From positions 1 to 64,000 of the forward strand of contig WNNJ02002642.1 in NCBI GenBank assembly GCA_012934845.2: a stretch of DNA of 64,000 nt, in the 5' to 3' direction. The stretch is from Pomphorhynchus laevis. Lineage: Eukaryota > Acanthocephala > Palaeacanthocephala > Echinorhynchida > Pomphorhynchidae. The notes below the pieces were generated by a model. It had not been told where the DNA came from. It ran no database searches and saw only the letters and a program-made list of their open reading frames with translations. The translations under genes were made by a program, and so were the position numbers. Below, in pieces: positions 8,340 through 19,741 of this stretch. The first letter of the stretch is position 1. Every line of letters begins with the position of its first letter.

Positions 8340-10250
8340 AAGAAAGTTCAAACTTAATGTATCGTTGAGGTTATTATCCAAACGGTTCTTGTTATTTTGT
8401 ATGTTTATTAGAAACCAAAATTTGTTTTTCTATAAATAAATATTAAAAGAATAATAACATCAAAGTATCAAAGAGCGTTATGCAACGATAGAAGTCCAAG
8501 CTTACTCGCTGGATATGTAGCTTTGACAATCTTCGCAGAATGTTTTTCCAAGTAAATTTTGAAAGACCAGCGAGAGCGTAGTTGTACACCAAGATAATTG
8601 TACGAATAACGAAATTCTATATGAGAATAGTTCACAGACAGAACATCCTTACAAAATAATTGACTACCTTCACGAAACCAAACGACTTTGATCTTTGATG
8701 AATTCACCGCAAGTTTGTTAACGGTACAGTACTCCACAAGTGCTGAAATGGCAGATTGAGCCGATAAGCGATTTGAAGTTATTAATGCAAGAGCATCTGC
8801 TTACAAAATAGAAATGACATGTGTAAATATGTCGAAAATATGTTGTGGAAAGTCCATCAAGAAAAATGAAAATATAAGAGGGCTGAGCGGATCACCCTGA
8901 GTAACCCTGTGATTGGCCATAAATGGTTGAGAATATGATACGCAATCGTAAATACGCAATAAGGTAGGTTGAAGCACTCGTAAGCATAAGTATAATCGGA
9001 CCATTGACACACACCTGATTGGAAAGTTTGGACTGCAATAGTTTGGGATCGGTCAATACTACCGAGCGCCTAGGCGAAATCTATAAACACTGTAAACAAC
9101 GAAGAGTGAGAGCGAAGACTACCGAGAACTCTATATCGTAGAACTGTAGTGCATTTATTGTAGAATCAGTCCTGTGAAAGCCGTGTTGCTCCATTGGTAA
9201 GCAGTAGGAACGAAACCAAGATAAATGCAAGGACATCATACACGTTAATAACTAATACGAATGATTAAGCACTTATTCACCTATATAAGTCGGTACATGC
9301 AGAACTCCTTATTCTTTAAACAAAACCTTAATGACACCATCTCGCCAGCGTTAGGAATGTCCTTTCAAAATTGCATGAAAGAATTCCCGATGATTTGAAA
9401 TCCAGTTAAAGATTTGTTTCATGCGTATATCACAAAGCTAATCGATACCAGTTTCTTTATTCAAAGGTATGCGAACCAGATAAGATTCGATTTCATCCTT
9501 GGTGAAGATGGAATTTAAAAATCCTGCTTGTATAGCTGACATTTCGGTTATAGCTTCGACCTTTCTAAATGTTAGAAGACATCAGACTTAAGGATATTGA
9601 CAAATTCATCCCGTCATTTATCTATAGGAATTCGCAAACAGATCATACACGATCGAGAACGTAAAAGCCACGGAGACGACTCAGCTATTTTGAGTTTAAC
9701 GTGTTCTTTGGATAAAAGTAAATTGCTTTTGAATTGTTTGATGATATCAGTATAGAGTTTAGGCAAATTGCAAAAATCTACTCAACACACCATAATGTCA
9801 CGACTTTTGTAAATTGGCGGCAGTGTGTTTTTCATCTTCTTGAGATGAACTGGCATTTTAACAAACCTATCTTTCGACAAGAGTGAGTCCGACATGAAGA
9901 TAGTAATGTTTTGCAGAGCAGGGAGTAGCTAGTCGCTACATCGCTACACGATAACAATTCTAACGATGTCGAAGATCGCCTATATGCATCCGTTTAATTT
10001 CGATTCGTCTGCTGATCGAATAAGGTTTACGGAAATAACAGGATGTAACTGTAATTTCATCGAGTAGACACGTTATAGGCTTGTTTCCGGTGCAATGACC
10101 ATTCGGTATTGAAGACTATGCACAAATCGTGCACGCCAATGTTTGCGAAGATCAAATCTAAGCAGCTTCTTGAATCATTAGCCTCGTAAGTCCAGCCTTC
10201 AGTTGGAACGTGAAGAACAAGGTAATAAGAATATAAGTACTCTTTGAAAA
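8340..10250 (-). pseudogene. Decayed LINE with endonuclease and RT remnants
   Basis: From high to low coordinates: an exonuclease-endonuclease-phosphatase C-terminal scrap (GWTYEANDSRSCLDLIFAN, about 10200-10140), RT motif remnants (HGFHRTDSTINALQFYDI near 9190-9130, VTQGDPLSPLIFSFFLMDFP near 8910-8850, an altered catalytic box ADALAL near 8800), and an RT C-terminal part (8468-8737: EYCTVNKLAVNSSKIKVVWF...YNYLGV). There are many stops and frame changes. It resembles Jockey/I/R1-type LINEs; the clade is not resolved. Confidence 0.65.
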
Positions 10251-10261
10251 TATCTAGTTTT

Positions 10262-10304
10262 ACCTAGATAAGGGCCGCACACACAGCCCTTGTAAGGGCT
10301 GTAT
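10262..10304. other. Strong hairpin
   Basis: CACACAGCCCTT and AAGGGCTGTATGTG pair over about 14 positions with one mismatch around a 2-base loop, just ahead of the plus-strand ORF1 relic. Role unknown. Confidence 0.5.
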
Positions 10305-11615
10305 GTGCTTCGAAATGGTAAGCAATGCATTAACTGTTGTGCACACCGATACTCAAATCGAGAGCGATTGATTCCATCCAATCAATATAACGACAAACAT
10401 ACAGCCAAATTCTCAACACAATATTCGAACAACGGTGAACTGGGAATGACAGAAAACGACGTGGATACTACCTCAATCGAAATGAAGTGTACTGCGGATA
10501 ATTGCAACGTGTATTCAACGGTAATCCTTCCGAGAAGGCTTTCTAGAGATTTACTGACCCAAGATTACCTCTGTGAATTTTGTGCAGCTAAAGCAATTAA
10601 CGAAAACCGAATTGAAGTAACTAAACTTAAAAGCCAGTTAATATCAAATGATTCAAATAGTTGCTGAACAGACAAAGAGCCTATACATAGAATTGTAAAT
10701 GAGTCTATCAACTCCTCCCTCAACCGTTGTATCAATAAGCAGGTATCTCATGCTGTTTGTTCTTTTCAACGCACACCAGAGGTAGATAAATCTTATTCTG
10801 AATTATCAAACTCTCTTGATAGGGAAAGCGCTAGGGCCTCAAATTTGATAGTTCGTAATTTACTCGTTTCTGAAAGCGAGCAACAAGTTATAGTAAATCT
10901 CTTAGAGGAAATTGGCTGTTCTTTGGTCGGATAAAAACTAGAATTTCATCGAGTCCCTGCACTTCATACCAACTCCCAACCGTGTGTAAAGATAAAAACT
11001 AGCGTCAGCCGTGTGGAATCATCTTTAAAATCTTCGGTTAAGCTTAAGAATTCATCTCTCTTTCATAAGGTGTACTTGTGCCCTGATTTGTCAAAACTTG
11101 AACAAGAGGAACTTAAGAGATTACGGGAATAATTATCCAAACGAAAAAATTAGATCCAAGTAAGCGATATTTTGTTTAAGGGCATAAGACAGTGGCTTTA
11201 TCAAGTAGGGAAGCCCACGAAGTAAATAAGAGCTTATTCGTACTTAGCGAAGTTTCGTCTACAGGAAACAACGATCTTTCTAACCCAGCAAATATATGAC
11301 TAACGATTGAAAATGATTTAAATCTTTGAGCATACATTCCAGTTAATTTTCAAATTGATACTCAAATAGATTATCCAGTAAATCCCTCATTAAATCGTCT
11401 ATTAAATCCTTCAGTAGACTTTCCTGTAAATCTTTCAGTAAATCATCAAGAAAATTCTCAAGTAAAGCCTTCAGTAAATCCTCCAGCAACTTTTCAAGTA
11501 AATCATCCAATATATCCTCTAATTGATTCGACTCCGATGCTTCCCAAGCAGCGGAGTCGGATCTTCTCTTCAAAGTTATCCCTTAAACCTGGTCATGGTC
11601 ATAGTAGGGAGTAGA
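10305..11615 (+). pseudogene. CR1-type LINE ORF1 relic
   Basis: The first frame (10305-10667, 120 aa) has the N-terminal zinc-finger signature seen in the other CR1-type ORF1s of this window: CTADNCNVYSTV...YLCEFCAAKAI. After a stop the same reading continues with ASNLIVRNLL...EEIGC and later KNSSLFHKVYLCPDLSKLEQEELKRLRE, typical of the RNA-binding middle of CR1 ORF1. From 11340 to 11575 the frame turns into an imperfect NPSVN/PVNLSVN-type repeat of roughly 12-15 bases. It ends near 11613. ORF2 is missing, replaced by the Ty3 fossil. The leucine-rich minus-strand ORF at 11343-11573 is the antisense of this tail. Confidence 0.7.
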
Positions 11616-11624
11616 ATGACAACA

Positions 11625-12330
11625 CATCACCAAATTATCTAGGTAGGCAAAGGTATCATTTAGATTTTTTGTTTGAATGATTTGGTCGATCACCCGTTGA
11701 ACAGGGCGGGAGCGTTCGTGAGGCCAAACAGAAGCCGCCTGAACTGGTACAAGGATCCGTCGGCTTCAAACGCAGTGAATGATCGTTCGAAGTTTTGCAG
11801 CTCTAATTGGTGATACACTGCTTTTTGGTCAAATTTACTGTAAACAGAGTATCGCGCGATTTTCTCTGCAAGCGTATCGATTCGCGGAAAGGGGTAATCG
11901 TCGAGCAGAGTGAACTTGTTGATAGTTGTGGCATATTCAACAACTAGCCGCGGTTTGCCGCTATCGCTATTGACTACGACGACCTGTGCCCTCCATGGTG
12001 CTTGACACCTTTCGATGATTCCTTATTTTAGCATCCTGAGAACTTCACATCTGATGAACTTAATATGATGCCGTGCATATCGTTTGGATTTGACCGCTAC
12101 TGGACGACAGTCTGATGTCATGGACGAAAAAGGAGACGTTGTCTGGATCTGTCTAGCATATATAGCTCCCATAGTCAGCGGTGATCTTACTCCGTTGAAT
12201 TTCATAGTGAGAGTTTCATGATTCGAAAGAAATGGATGCCCGAGAATAATGTAACTGCATAAATTGCTGATACACAAAATGCTTACGGACTTGTATTTTG
12301 CTTCCTTGATGGTCACATCGTCGGTACAGC
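11625..12330 (-). mobile_element. Ty3-type LTR retrotransposon pol fossil
   Basis: An internal piece of a Ty3 (gypsy) element without LTRs. From high to low coordinates it shows the end of the aspartic protease (VILGHPFLS-like region near 12240) and the beginning of the reverse transcriptase up to the FGLTNAPALF block near 11700. It is broken and truncated on both sides, and lies between a CR1 ORF1 relic and an RTE-type LINE. It is older than the Ty3 element at 40302-44146 as judged by decay, and from a different lineage. Confidence 0.8.
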
Positions 12331-12344
12331 AGTAACGTATGGCA

Positions 12345-14090
12345 AATCCGTCTCAACTTCTTTCGAAGTTGAGATTCTCTCAATGGGCGAATTCTACTTA
12401 GAATTATCGATTCAAGAACTTTATAAGTGACAGGTAAGCGTGAAATACCCCGATAGCTTCAGCAGTCACAATGATCGCCTTTTTTAAAAACCGGGATAAT
12501 GAATGATGTTTCCCAATCTTTAGAAATCCTCTTCTATTCCCAAATTTAACCAAATAGCTTGTGCAACCATTTCAGCCTCACATGACTACTTGCTTTTAAC
12601 AGCTCAGGTAGGACACAATCGAGACCCGATGATTTACTAGATTTTATGCAATTCACTACTGTTGTGATCTCTACCAATCATGGTGGGACAACTTCACAAT
12701 TGATTGTATCGACTGGATGATAAATTGTTGAATATTCAGGGTTTAATCGATTCACATTACTAGTATTTTTAACTGAATTATATAGCTCTTTGAAGTACTC
12801 TGTCCATCGATTAATGCGACTTTTACTATCTAAGAGATAAACCGATTTATCTTTATCTAGTAAGTATGGTTTTTTATATCAGGCTTATCGTCTGAATACC
12901 GCCTTATTAACTGGAAACATTTGCGAGAGTTGCCATTAAAAGTAGCATTTTCCAATTGTGTGGCGAGATCTTTCCAGAAACTTTCCTTATCATTACGGAT
13001 GCTCAATCTAAGAAGTTTCGTAATTTCAGACAACTTTTCTCTTGATGAAGATCCTATTGTAGCTTTCCGTCTCTCTTATATATTCAGAGTTGTTTTACTA
13101 ATTCATGACTTTATGGTATTTTGCTTTCGAGGAAGAAGTTGAGATGCGGTAGAGCGTATAGCCTTTCGCAGTTGTGTCCATCTATCATTAACGTTTAAAG
13201 GTTTGTGCGGTTTACCAAATATTTGACTAAGCTTGTTTTCAAAGTTAATTCTGGTATTTTTGCCATTTATTAAGCGAGTGTCTAAGAAGTCAGCTCTAAG
13301 TCGTTGACTTGAGTGAAACTTTAATCGTTGTAATTTCATTAATAAAAGATCATGGTCAGTTATTATATCTGTTCTCCAATATGATCTGCAATCAGCTATC
13401 ATACTACGACATCTTCTTCGAACAAGAATGTAATCGATTTGAATACGTTTCTGTTTATTCTGAAACTTCCATGTTTCAAGATGACGTTTTTTATGTTGAA
13501 AACATGTATTTGCTGCAATGAGATCATAAGTAAGAAGTGTGTTCATTAATTTTTTTGCCATTTGTGCATATATGTCTTCCAATTTCATGCTTACCCACAA
13601 AAGGGACTGTCCAAGTCTGAGTACTGGAGTTGTGCATTGAAGTCACCTGCAACAGGAAATCTCGTGAAGGCACGCTGCCTAAAGCAAAGTCAAGATCTTC
13701 GTAGAAAGCATCTACTGGCGATTGACAGGTTGAGTTCGTGAGATCATACACACTTAATATGGTCCAGTTCGCATTCTTTCCCTTTAAACGAATTAAGGTC
13801 AGTCTGTCATATATCGGCTGCCAAACACTTAGATGGTAAGCTAAACGAGTACGAATGATAATTGCCACACCATTTCGACCGGAGTTGTAATTAGGCCAGA
13901 GTGGTACATTGTATAACTATAATTTTTATTTAGAACATTGATGCATGATTTATTAGTATCAGGTAATCGGCATTCAAAGATGCAACAAATATCGACTTTG
14001 GGTATATCCAAGGTACGTGCAACATAATTGATTGGCCAGGTTGGAGAAGAGTCCTAGCATTGATGGTAGCGATGCGGATGTGACACAGAC
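12345..14090 (-). pseudogene. RTE-type LINE with APE endonuclease and RT N-terminus
   Basis: The endonuclease lies in two overlapping frames. 13524-13868 has VAIIIRTRLAYHLSVWQPIYDRL-like and VYDLTNS...FYEDLDFAL; 13103-13600 has NTCFQHKKRHLETWKF...IDYILVRRRCRS...DHDLLLMKL. The RT N-terminus follows at 13100-12345: RWTEYFKELYN, SSGLDCVLPELLK, KDWETSFIIPVFKKGD, YRGISRLPV. These are typical of RTE-clade LINEs. The rest of the RT is missing at the Ty3 fossil junction. There are several frame changes. Confidence 0.75.
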
Positions 14091-15378
14091 CCCGGCTTCG
14101 GAATCCGGGAAAACAAGTCTGCTAATTCTTAAAATTAGTATTTAAGGATTTATCATTTTTTTGTAGACCCTTTTACTTTCACTTTCATTTTTCATTTTCA
14201 GGTATTGTGTAGAGGCTGGGATACTACAAGGGTTCGCCACACCCAAAGGACCACATATCCTTTTTTTGATAGCAGGACATACTCGCTATGTCAGTATATT
14301 AGCCCGGATTCCGGTAGATGGCACTTTATAGAAACTCCGGTTGCTATTCAGTGTTCCACCACCATCATAATACACCAGTTGATTCTCCACAGCTGCTTAT
14401 TGAACCACATCATGGTTTATATCGCAGCTTACGCATATATCAATGGGCTGTTATTCCATCCGCAACCAGGAGAACGCGCTGGATAACCTTAGCTAGGCCA
14501 CCAGGATGTGGCCTAGCTGGGGCTATTATATATAAATATAATAAAACCTAAGTTTATAAGTAGTACATCAAATTCGTGTTCTTTCATACTTCTGAGGTGG
14601 ACACCTGTAGGATACGAGCAGTTCTCTTTGTCGTGCTTTATGAAGCAATCGTCACGTTCATACATCGCCTACTTGCTGCTTAGAAGCAGTATATTAATTA
14701 ACTAATAATAACAATAGAAATAAAATTTACAATTCGTTATATAATGACTAAAATGCTTATTTTGGTAAGCTGATTAATAGTAAAAGTTTAAATACATCAA
14801 AAATAAACATTTGGGAAACTTATATTACGTATCATATAATCTCAGATCTGTATTAATATCAGATTATATAATATATAATCTCTAATTATTTATTATGTAG
14901 ATCTCAGATAGAATCTGAGATCTCGATCTTAGATCCCTGTTACTGATCACGAATCTTCCACATTTGAATGCAATAATAATTATACAAGTTTGGAAGTTGA
15001 ATGCGATTGTAAATATTATTACGTATGAACCCTTTTTCGAGTAAAAATATCCGACCGCTTGGTGTTTACACGTAAACCATTTACAAGTTGTTTTTATCCA
15101 TAAGTAAAACTTTTACAGCTATCCTGCCCCTCAACATCTGTCTTACACACGACTAATCTAATCGATAAAGTTTAAGTCAATCCCTTGCATCAACACCTGA
15201 CTTCGCATTGTATAATCCCATTCTTTAACCTGCACTCAAACAATCCTCGATTGTTTGAAGTGCAGGTCATCTTTTAGCATTTAGCCAAAAGATGAGTCAT
15301 CGACAATCAACAAATTCTATCCTCGACATTTTACTGCTTCACTCGAGGTCGCTGTTAAAACCCCTCTATACATATATA
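14091..15378. other. Noncoding interval with hairpins
   Basis: No supportable gene. A GC-rich hairpin at about 14097-14117 adjoins the RTE-type LINE. A perfect 11-bp hairpin AGCTAGGCCAC / GTGGCCTAGCT lies at 14491-14518. Palindromic ATCTCAGAT/ATCTGAGAT clusters are at 14840-14935. The two overlapping plus-strand ORFs at 14205-14551 match no family and lack coding features. At 15300-15360 there is an inverted match to 21849-21910, so part is dispersed repeat. Confidence 0.5.
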
Positions 15379-15412
<34 letters not shown>

Positions 15413-17075
15413 TGACAACGAATTGAGCCGAGGCTCTTTACAAGTTGCTTCACAAAATAAAAAGAATAAAAAGAATAAGAGTCGTTTTGTCCCTCCATCA
15501 TCAAATAAACTACTAAAAATCCCACCGTTGTCTTGAGAAGGAAGGGTCATCATCCAGTAGGGCGCAAAAACTTGAAGCAGTAGACGACAAAACGGTCGCA
15601 CTCTGAAGCGAATTCCATGATCGTACGACTCGTTTGGCAAAGCAGGAAACTGCATGCATGTACCTTTGTGTTTTCAGCATCAGGGGATGTCCGCGAAGAG
15701 AAGGTTGACCTCTCAGTTGCAGTAGATGTGACAGTGGATGATCTTTAGTATGCAGAATTTTCCAAACAAGAGAGAGATCTCGCTTGTCACGGATATATCG
15801 CAGACAAGGCATATTTAATATCTGGAGGCGTTTCGCGTAGCCATAAATATGCAGCCCTGAGACTAATTTAGTTGTTGATCTGAACACTTTCTCTAATGCA
15901 CGACGCTCATAAGTAGTTTCGGGATAACAAGCTGGCGATGCGTATAAGATATGGCTCAAGAAAAACGCATTTGCTAAGGTATGGTAACATGACGGATCTA
16001 TGCCTATCAGAGCTCGACGAGTATGCCCTATTAAGCGTTTTGTGATGCAACACACGTAGTCTGAATGCTTTCGAGTGGATAAGTCAGCACAAACCCAAAC
16101 TCCCAAATCTTTATATGAGTGGGTTCTTTCGATACTAATTGAACCAAACTGGTACTCACCTCCAAGATGATCACATGATCTTCGTGATATACGCATACAT
16201 GTACATTTAGCGGAATTGATCCTCAAGTGATTTCGTATAGACCAATTGGATATAACGTCGACGTCGCTTTGTAAATGCTGTTTGTCAAGATCGGAAATAA
16301 TAGGTCGCCAAACTTTAAGATCATCTGCATATAATAAACTGAATGAACTGATATTTGGTATCAAATCGTTGATATAAAGACTGAATAAGATGGGACCCAA
16401 TACACTTCCCTGTGGAACACCTAACAACACTGGAAATGGACTCGACAGCGACTCATTTACTCGTACGACACTTTGTCGGTTGGAAAGGAATACACGAATC
16501 CAGTTTATGATCCTCTTATCAAGATGAATGTGCTCCAACTTCTCAATAAGACGCGTGTGATTAACTGAGTCGAACGCTTTTGAGAAATCAAAGAAAATGA
16601 CATCAACTGGTATGCCTTGATCATAATAGTGATACCAATTTTCACGTGCATGTACAAGATTAGTAGTCGTGGAATAACCTTTTCGGAAGCCATGCTGTGC
16701 TGGGTTCAAAATTTGAAATCTATTTAGAAATTCTATTATTCGTCGCTTAATCAATCTTTCTAGCACACGACAACACACGCAAGTGAGACTAATAGGCCTA
16801 TAATTGTCAATGGACGAACTATCCCCTTTCTTATAAATAGGACAGATGATGGAATTCTGCCAATCAGAAGGAACAACGCCAAAAGCAACAGACGCAGAGA
16901 AAATATTGTAAAGCGGATGACATATTATGTCAGCGATGTTGCGCAGATATACTGGCGGCAAGCCATCTGGACCCGCACCTGCTTTGCATTTAAGTTTCCG
17001 AAGCTCTTGGAGAACATCATCACATCGGAAGAGGTCGCTGGTGTCATCTCCGGGCCATGTAAATGTACACGGATC
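15379..17075 (-). mobile_element. Young 5'-truncated CR1-type LINE
   Basis: The element runs from about 17075, where its frame is cut at a junction with AT-rich DNA, down to a (TAA)n microsatellite at 15379-15408, which is the usual kind of CR1 3' end. Nearly the whole remaining length is open reading frame, so insertion was recent. The endonuclease and ORF1 are missing, as expected for a 5'-truncated LINE copy. Confidence 0.8.
15513..16961 (-). CDS. CR1-type LINE reverse transcriptase
   Basis: An uninterrupted 482-residue frame that continues upstream without an ATG to about 17075 (KAGAGPDGLPPVYLRN). RT motifs: NYRPISLTCV near 54, HGFRKGYSTTTNL near 90, VDVIFFDFSKAFDSVNH (motif A) near 118, GVPQGSVLGPILF (motif B) near 185, LLYADDLKVWRP (catalytic box) near 211, LRINSAKCTCMRISRR near 245, then the conserved tail SYKDLGVWV...GHPLML. 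The catalytic aspartates are intact. In life it copies LINE RNA onto a nicked target; this copy lacks the endonuclease and so would not act alone. Confidence 0.9.
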   Translation of the reverse strand: MPPVYLRNIADIICHPLYNIFSASVAFGVVPSDWQNSIICPIYKKGDSSSIDNYRPISLTCVCCRVLERLIKRRIIEFLNRFQILNPAQHGFRKGYSTTTNLVHARENWYHYYDQGIPVDVIFFDFSKAFDSVNHTRLIEKLEHIHLDKRIINWIRVFLSNRQSVVRVNESLSSPFPVLLGVPQGSVLGPILFSLYINDLIPNISSFSLLYADDLKVWRPIISDLDKQHLQSDVDVISNWSIRNHLRINSAKCTCMRISRRSCDHLGGEYQFGSISIERTHSYKDLGVWVCADLSTRKHSDYVCCITKRLIGHTRRALIGIDPSCYHTLANAFFLSHILYASPACYPETTYERRALEKVFRSTTKLVSGLHIYGYAKRLQILNMPCLRYIRDKRDLSLVWKILHTKDHPLSHLLQLRGQPSLRGHPLMLKTQRYMHAVSCFAKRVVRSWNSLQSATVLSSTASSFCALLDDDPSFSRQRWDF

Positions 17076-17231
17076 ACCTATTAGTTATAATAACTAATAC
17101 CCCTATAACGATACTGGTTTTCTTCAAAATCATTTAAATAATTTAATAGATGCATATTTTAAACTAGGTTACTATAAAAATAACATCAAGCAGAAAATAG
17201 TAAAATATATAAATCAACACAATAATATAAA
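17076..17231. other. AT-rich junction DNA
   Basis: No gene. AACACAATAATATAAAGAAT (17217-17236) is shared with 29928-29947, so the left end of the palindrome sits in a copy of the AT-rich repeat's first bases. Confidence 0.5.
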
Positions 17232-17490
17232 GAATTACAAGAAGGCGAGGTAACAGGAATATTAATTTGATTAGAAAAATCCAATATTTCGACGGCACGT
17301 CATCTTCAGGGTTGTAAGTAGTTAATAGTGATAACAAGATAGTTTAAACTGATTTAAACCAGTTTAAATTATCTTGTTATCTCAGTTAACTACTTACAAC
17401 ACTAAAGATGACGTGCCGTTGTGCCGTCGAAATATTGGATTTTTCTAATCAAATTAATATTCTTGTTTCCTCGCCTTCTTGTAATAATTC
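17232..17490. repeat. Head-to-head PLE-type terminal palindrome
   Basis: Arms of about 120-135 bases (17232-17350 and 17355-17490) are inverted copies of each other around a 4-base centre. The left arm has an intact minus-strand hammerhead core (17287-17309); the right arm has a degenerate one (17402-17432). Related single arms are at 1-136 and 31766-31860. Such inverted, ribozyme-bearing ends are known for Penelope-like elements; no PLE protein remains here. Confidence 0.75.
17287..17309 (-). ncRNA. Hammerhead ribozyme core, PLE type
   Basis: Minus strand reads CTGAAGA, stem II GACG-TGC-CGTC, GAAA. The core is intact and stem II is 4 bp, as is usual for minimal PLE hammerheads. Confidence 0.7.
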
Positions 17491-17639
17491 AGATTGGAAA
17501 CGAACTTTCTCTAATATAAAGAATAAATTTAAACTCTTAAGTGCCAAAATCATGGAAACGGAAGGTGCTCGGGGTCAATGTTAAATGATCAAAATTAAAA
17601 TAGCAAGACGCCCCGCATGAGTCAGAAAATTTATTGAAT

Positions 17640-17668
17640 TTTCGATTCCAGTTTGGAATCATCATCAG
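17640..17668 (-). ncRNA. Hammerhead ribozyme core, left arm (copy B)
   Basis: Duplicate of 286-314 with the same CTGATGA, 6-bp stem II and GAAA on the minus strand. Confidence 0.7.
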
Positions 17669-17744
17669 AAATTGTATGTTTTTTAGAAACCAAAATTTTT
17701 TAAAGGTCTTTTAAAAATTTTGGTTTCTCAAAAACATACAATTT

Positions 17745-17773
17745 CTGATGATGATTCCAAACTGGAATCGAAA
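17745..17773 (+). ncRNA. Hammerhead ribozyme core, right arm (copy B)
   Basis: Duplicate of 391-419: CTGATGA, stem II GATTCC/GGAATC, GAAA. Confidence 0.7.
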
Positions 17774-18173
17774 ATTCAATAAATTTTCTGACTCATGCGG
17801 GGCGTCTTGCCATTTTAATTTTGATCTTAAGTGCCAAATTTTTATAGGTGGATAATAAAGACTATACTTTGCATTTGAATATGATACTAGATAGTTTATA
17901 AGAGGAAATACATCATTAGCATGTATTTGGCCCTCGGTGCTATGTTGGGTAGAAGACTTAGGAGCCGAAACCTGATAGCATAGAAGTTCCTCCTGATGAC
18001 CTCTAATAGACTCACATAAACTCACGTAGACTCAGTTAGCTGATTTGATATGCTACTGTTATCGTCGTTCTTCCTCGTCTGGCTAGAAATGATTGCGTAA
18101 TAAAAAAACGTTTTCATAGAAAGTTGGAACAACTTTATAACTTGCAGTTTTTTCTATTTCATTTTGAAAAATA

Positions 18174-19391
18174 ATGGATTGTAGTAAAATTACAGTAAGA
18201 ACAGCGCCGAATATTGCGATTGTAAAATACTGGGGTAAATCAGATGTTGACGATAACATCCCGTACAATTCATCATTATCACTAACACTTGATTCCGATG
18301 ACTTGAATACAACGACAACTGTATCTTTAAATTTTGCATCATTTCACAACATCATAATTAATGGAAAGAAACTCGATGAGACCCCGTATAGAATTAACAA
18401 AATGATCAATTATCTACAGCAATATAGCAAAGAAGGTGATCGACAGCTTTATTTTAATATTCTATCTGAGAATAGTTTTCCAACGGCTAGCGGATTGGCT
18501 AGTTCTGCTTCAATGTCATCTATAGCCATAGGTCTGGCATATTTTTATCAAATAACCAACAATGATCGTATTGCTGAAGCAGCTAGAATTGGATCAGGTA
18601 GTGCATGTCGAAGTATCTACGGTGGATTCGTCACATGGACATATCGTAAGCCATCAATACCCACGCAAATATATTCCGCTGACTATTGGCCGGAGTTGTA
18701 TGTTACTATTCTGGTTTTGGATTCATCTGTGAAGCAAATTTCAAGTGCTACAGGAATGCAACTTAGTATGCAAACCAGTGAACTTATACAATTCAGACGG
18801 CAAAACGCCCAGGATAGAATATCTCAAGTAGAGAAGTCTATTTTAGATAAGGATTTTGATACACTAGCTGATTGTATAATGAAAGAAAGCAACCAGTTAC
18901 ATGCAATTTGCTTAGACACTTTTCCACCATTATTATATCTAAACTCGGCAAGTTACGAAGTAATTAAATTTACCAATGTCTTTAATGAGTTCCTATGCGA
19001 GATGCATGACTCAAAGGAGTTGAATGAGCGTTGCAGGATAAAGGAAAGCGCAAATTACATTGCTTATAGCTTTGATGCTGGTCCGAATGCTTTTCTGTTT
19101 TCTTTATATCCTACAATGCTATTGTTTATTTCTATGCTGAAAAGTCTTAAAGATACTCATAACTTAAATTCCAACTTGTCTAGTAAGATAACGGGAATAA
19201 AAGTACCATCGAGTAGATATATGCCTTTTAGCGCGATTTACTCATGTGATCATGAGAAAATCGCTAAGTTTGCGGATAAAGTTATTAGTTCAGCTGTAAT
19301 TACAAATCATTTACTACAGATATTGCCATATATCCAAGATATTATTGTTACAAAAGGCGGTCCAGATCCATTAACAATAATTTCGAAATAG
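18174..19391 (+). CDS. MVD: Mevalonate diphosphate decarboxylase, full-length copy B
   Basis: A complete 405-residue frame, close to the usual 390-400 residues of animal and fungal MVD. The enzyme converts mevalonate 5-diphosphate to isopentenyl diphosphate, feeding isoprenoid synthesis. Visible landmarks: APNIAIVKYWGK (11-22), FPTASGLASSAS (102-113), SGSACRSIYGG with the catalytic Arg near 146, ESNQLHAICLDTFPP (238-252), FDAGPNA with the catalytic Asp near 301, and a conserved-looking C-terminal VTKGGPDPL. The ATG is chosen because the family match begins within ten residues of it. The frame has no intron, which fits either a compact genome or a retrocopy; no poly(A) tail is seen after the stop. 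An AATAAA-like signal lies near 19490. This is the likelier functional copy. Confidence 0.95.
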   Translation: MDCSKITVRTAPNIAIVKYWGKSDVDDNIPYNSSLSLTLDSDDLNTTTTVSLNFASFHNIIINGKKLDETPYRINKMINYLQQYSKEGDRQLYFNILSENSFPTASGLASSASMSSIAIGLAYFYQITNNDRIAEAARIGSGSACRSIYGGFVTWTYRKPSIPTQIYSADYWPELYVTILVLDSSVKQISSATGMQLSMQTSELIQFRRQNAQDRISQVEKSILDKDFDTLADCIMKESNQLHAICLDTFPPLLYLNSASYEVIKFTNVFNEFLCEMHDSKELNERCRIKESANYIAYSFDAGPNAFLFSLYPTMLLFISMLKSLKDTHNLNSNLSSKITGIKVPSSRYMPFSAIYSCDHEKIAKFADKVISSAVITNHLLQILPYIQDIIVTKGGPDPLTIISK

Positions 19392-19741
19392 ATTATATTT
19401 ATTTATGGATCTTAGATACAAATTTGTTCTAGAATATGAATTTTAATAGTATCGAATTATAAAAAAAATATTTTACTTATTTAAAATAAAAATATTTAAT
19501 TATTTTGGTTATTTTTACATGCAAAATGATGATAAAATTTAAAATAATGTGTCAATTTGTATAATAATAGTAAATACTAATATAATTTAATTAAAATTAT
19601 TACGCTAATAATTTATAATAATAAAGGTTTTCTTAAAAATCCAAAAGGTTAAATGAGACATCACAAAACAGAACAGTCAATAATCAATAACAACTAAAAA
19701 TTTTCGTACTCAACCATGGTAGTCTTCTTAATACATCTTTT

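Larger units (their letters stand above)
17549..17824. repeat. Inserted hammerhead palindrome with 14-bp target duplication (copy B)
   Basis: Duplicate of the insertion at 195-470, with the same flanking 14-bp repeats at 17535-17548 and 17825-17838. It was carried along by the segmental duplication rather than inserted independently. Confidence 0.85.
17355..19600 (+). repeat. Direct segmental duplication, copy B
   Basis: Second copy of the block at 1-2220, offset by 17354-17355 bases and about 17.4 kb away. It carries the full-length MVD frame. Immediately to the left (17232-17354) is an inverted copy of its first 130 bases, so the left edge of the block is the right half of a palindrome. 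This suggests that the other arm for copy A lies just outside the window. Confidence 0.93.

Noticed and set aside
11343-11573. Leucine-rich minus-strand protein
   Set aside because: Antisense of the short-period repeat at the end of a CR1 ORF1.
14205-14551. Two overlapping plus-strand ORFs
   Set aside because: No recognisable motif; they overlap in different frames and lie next to LINE leader-like DNA.
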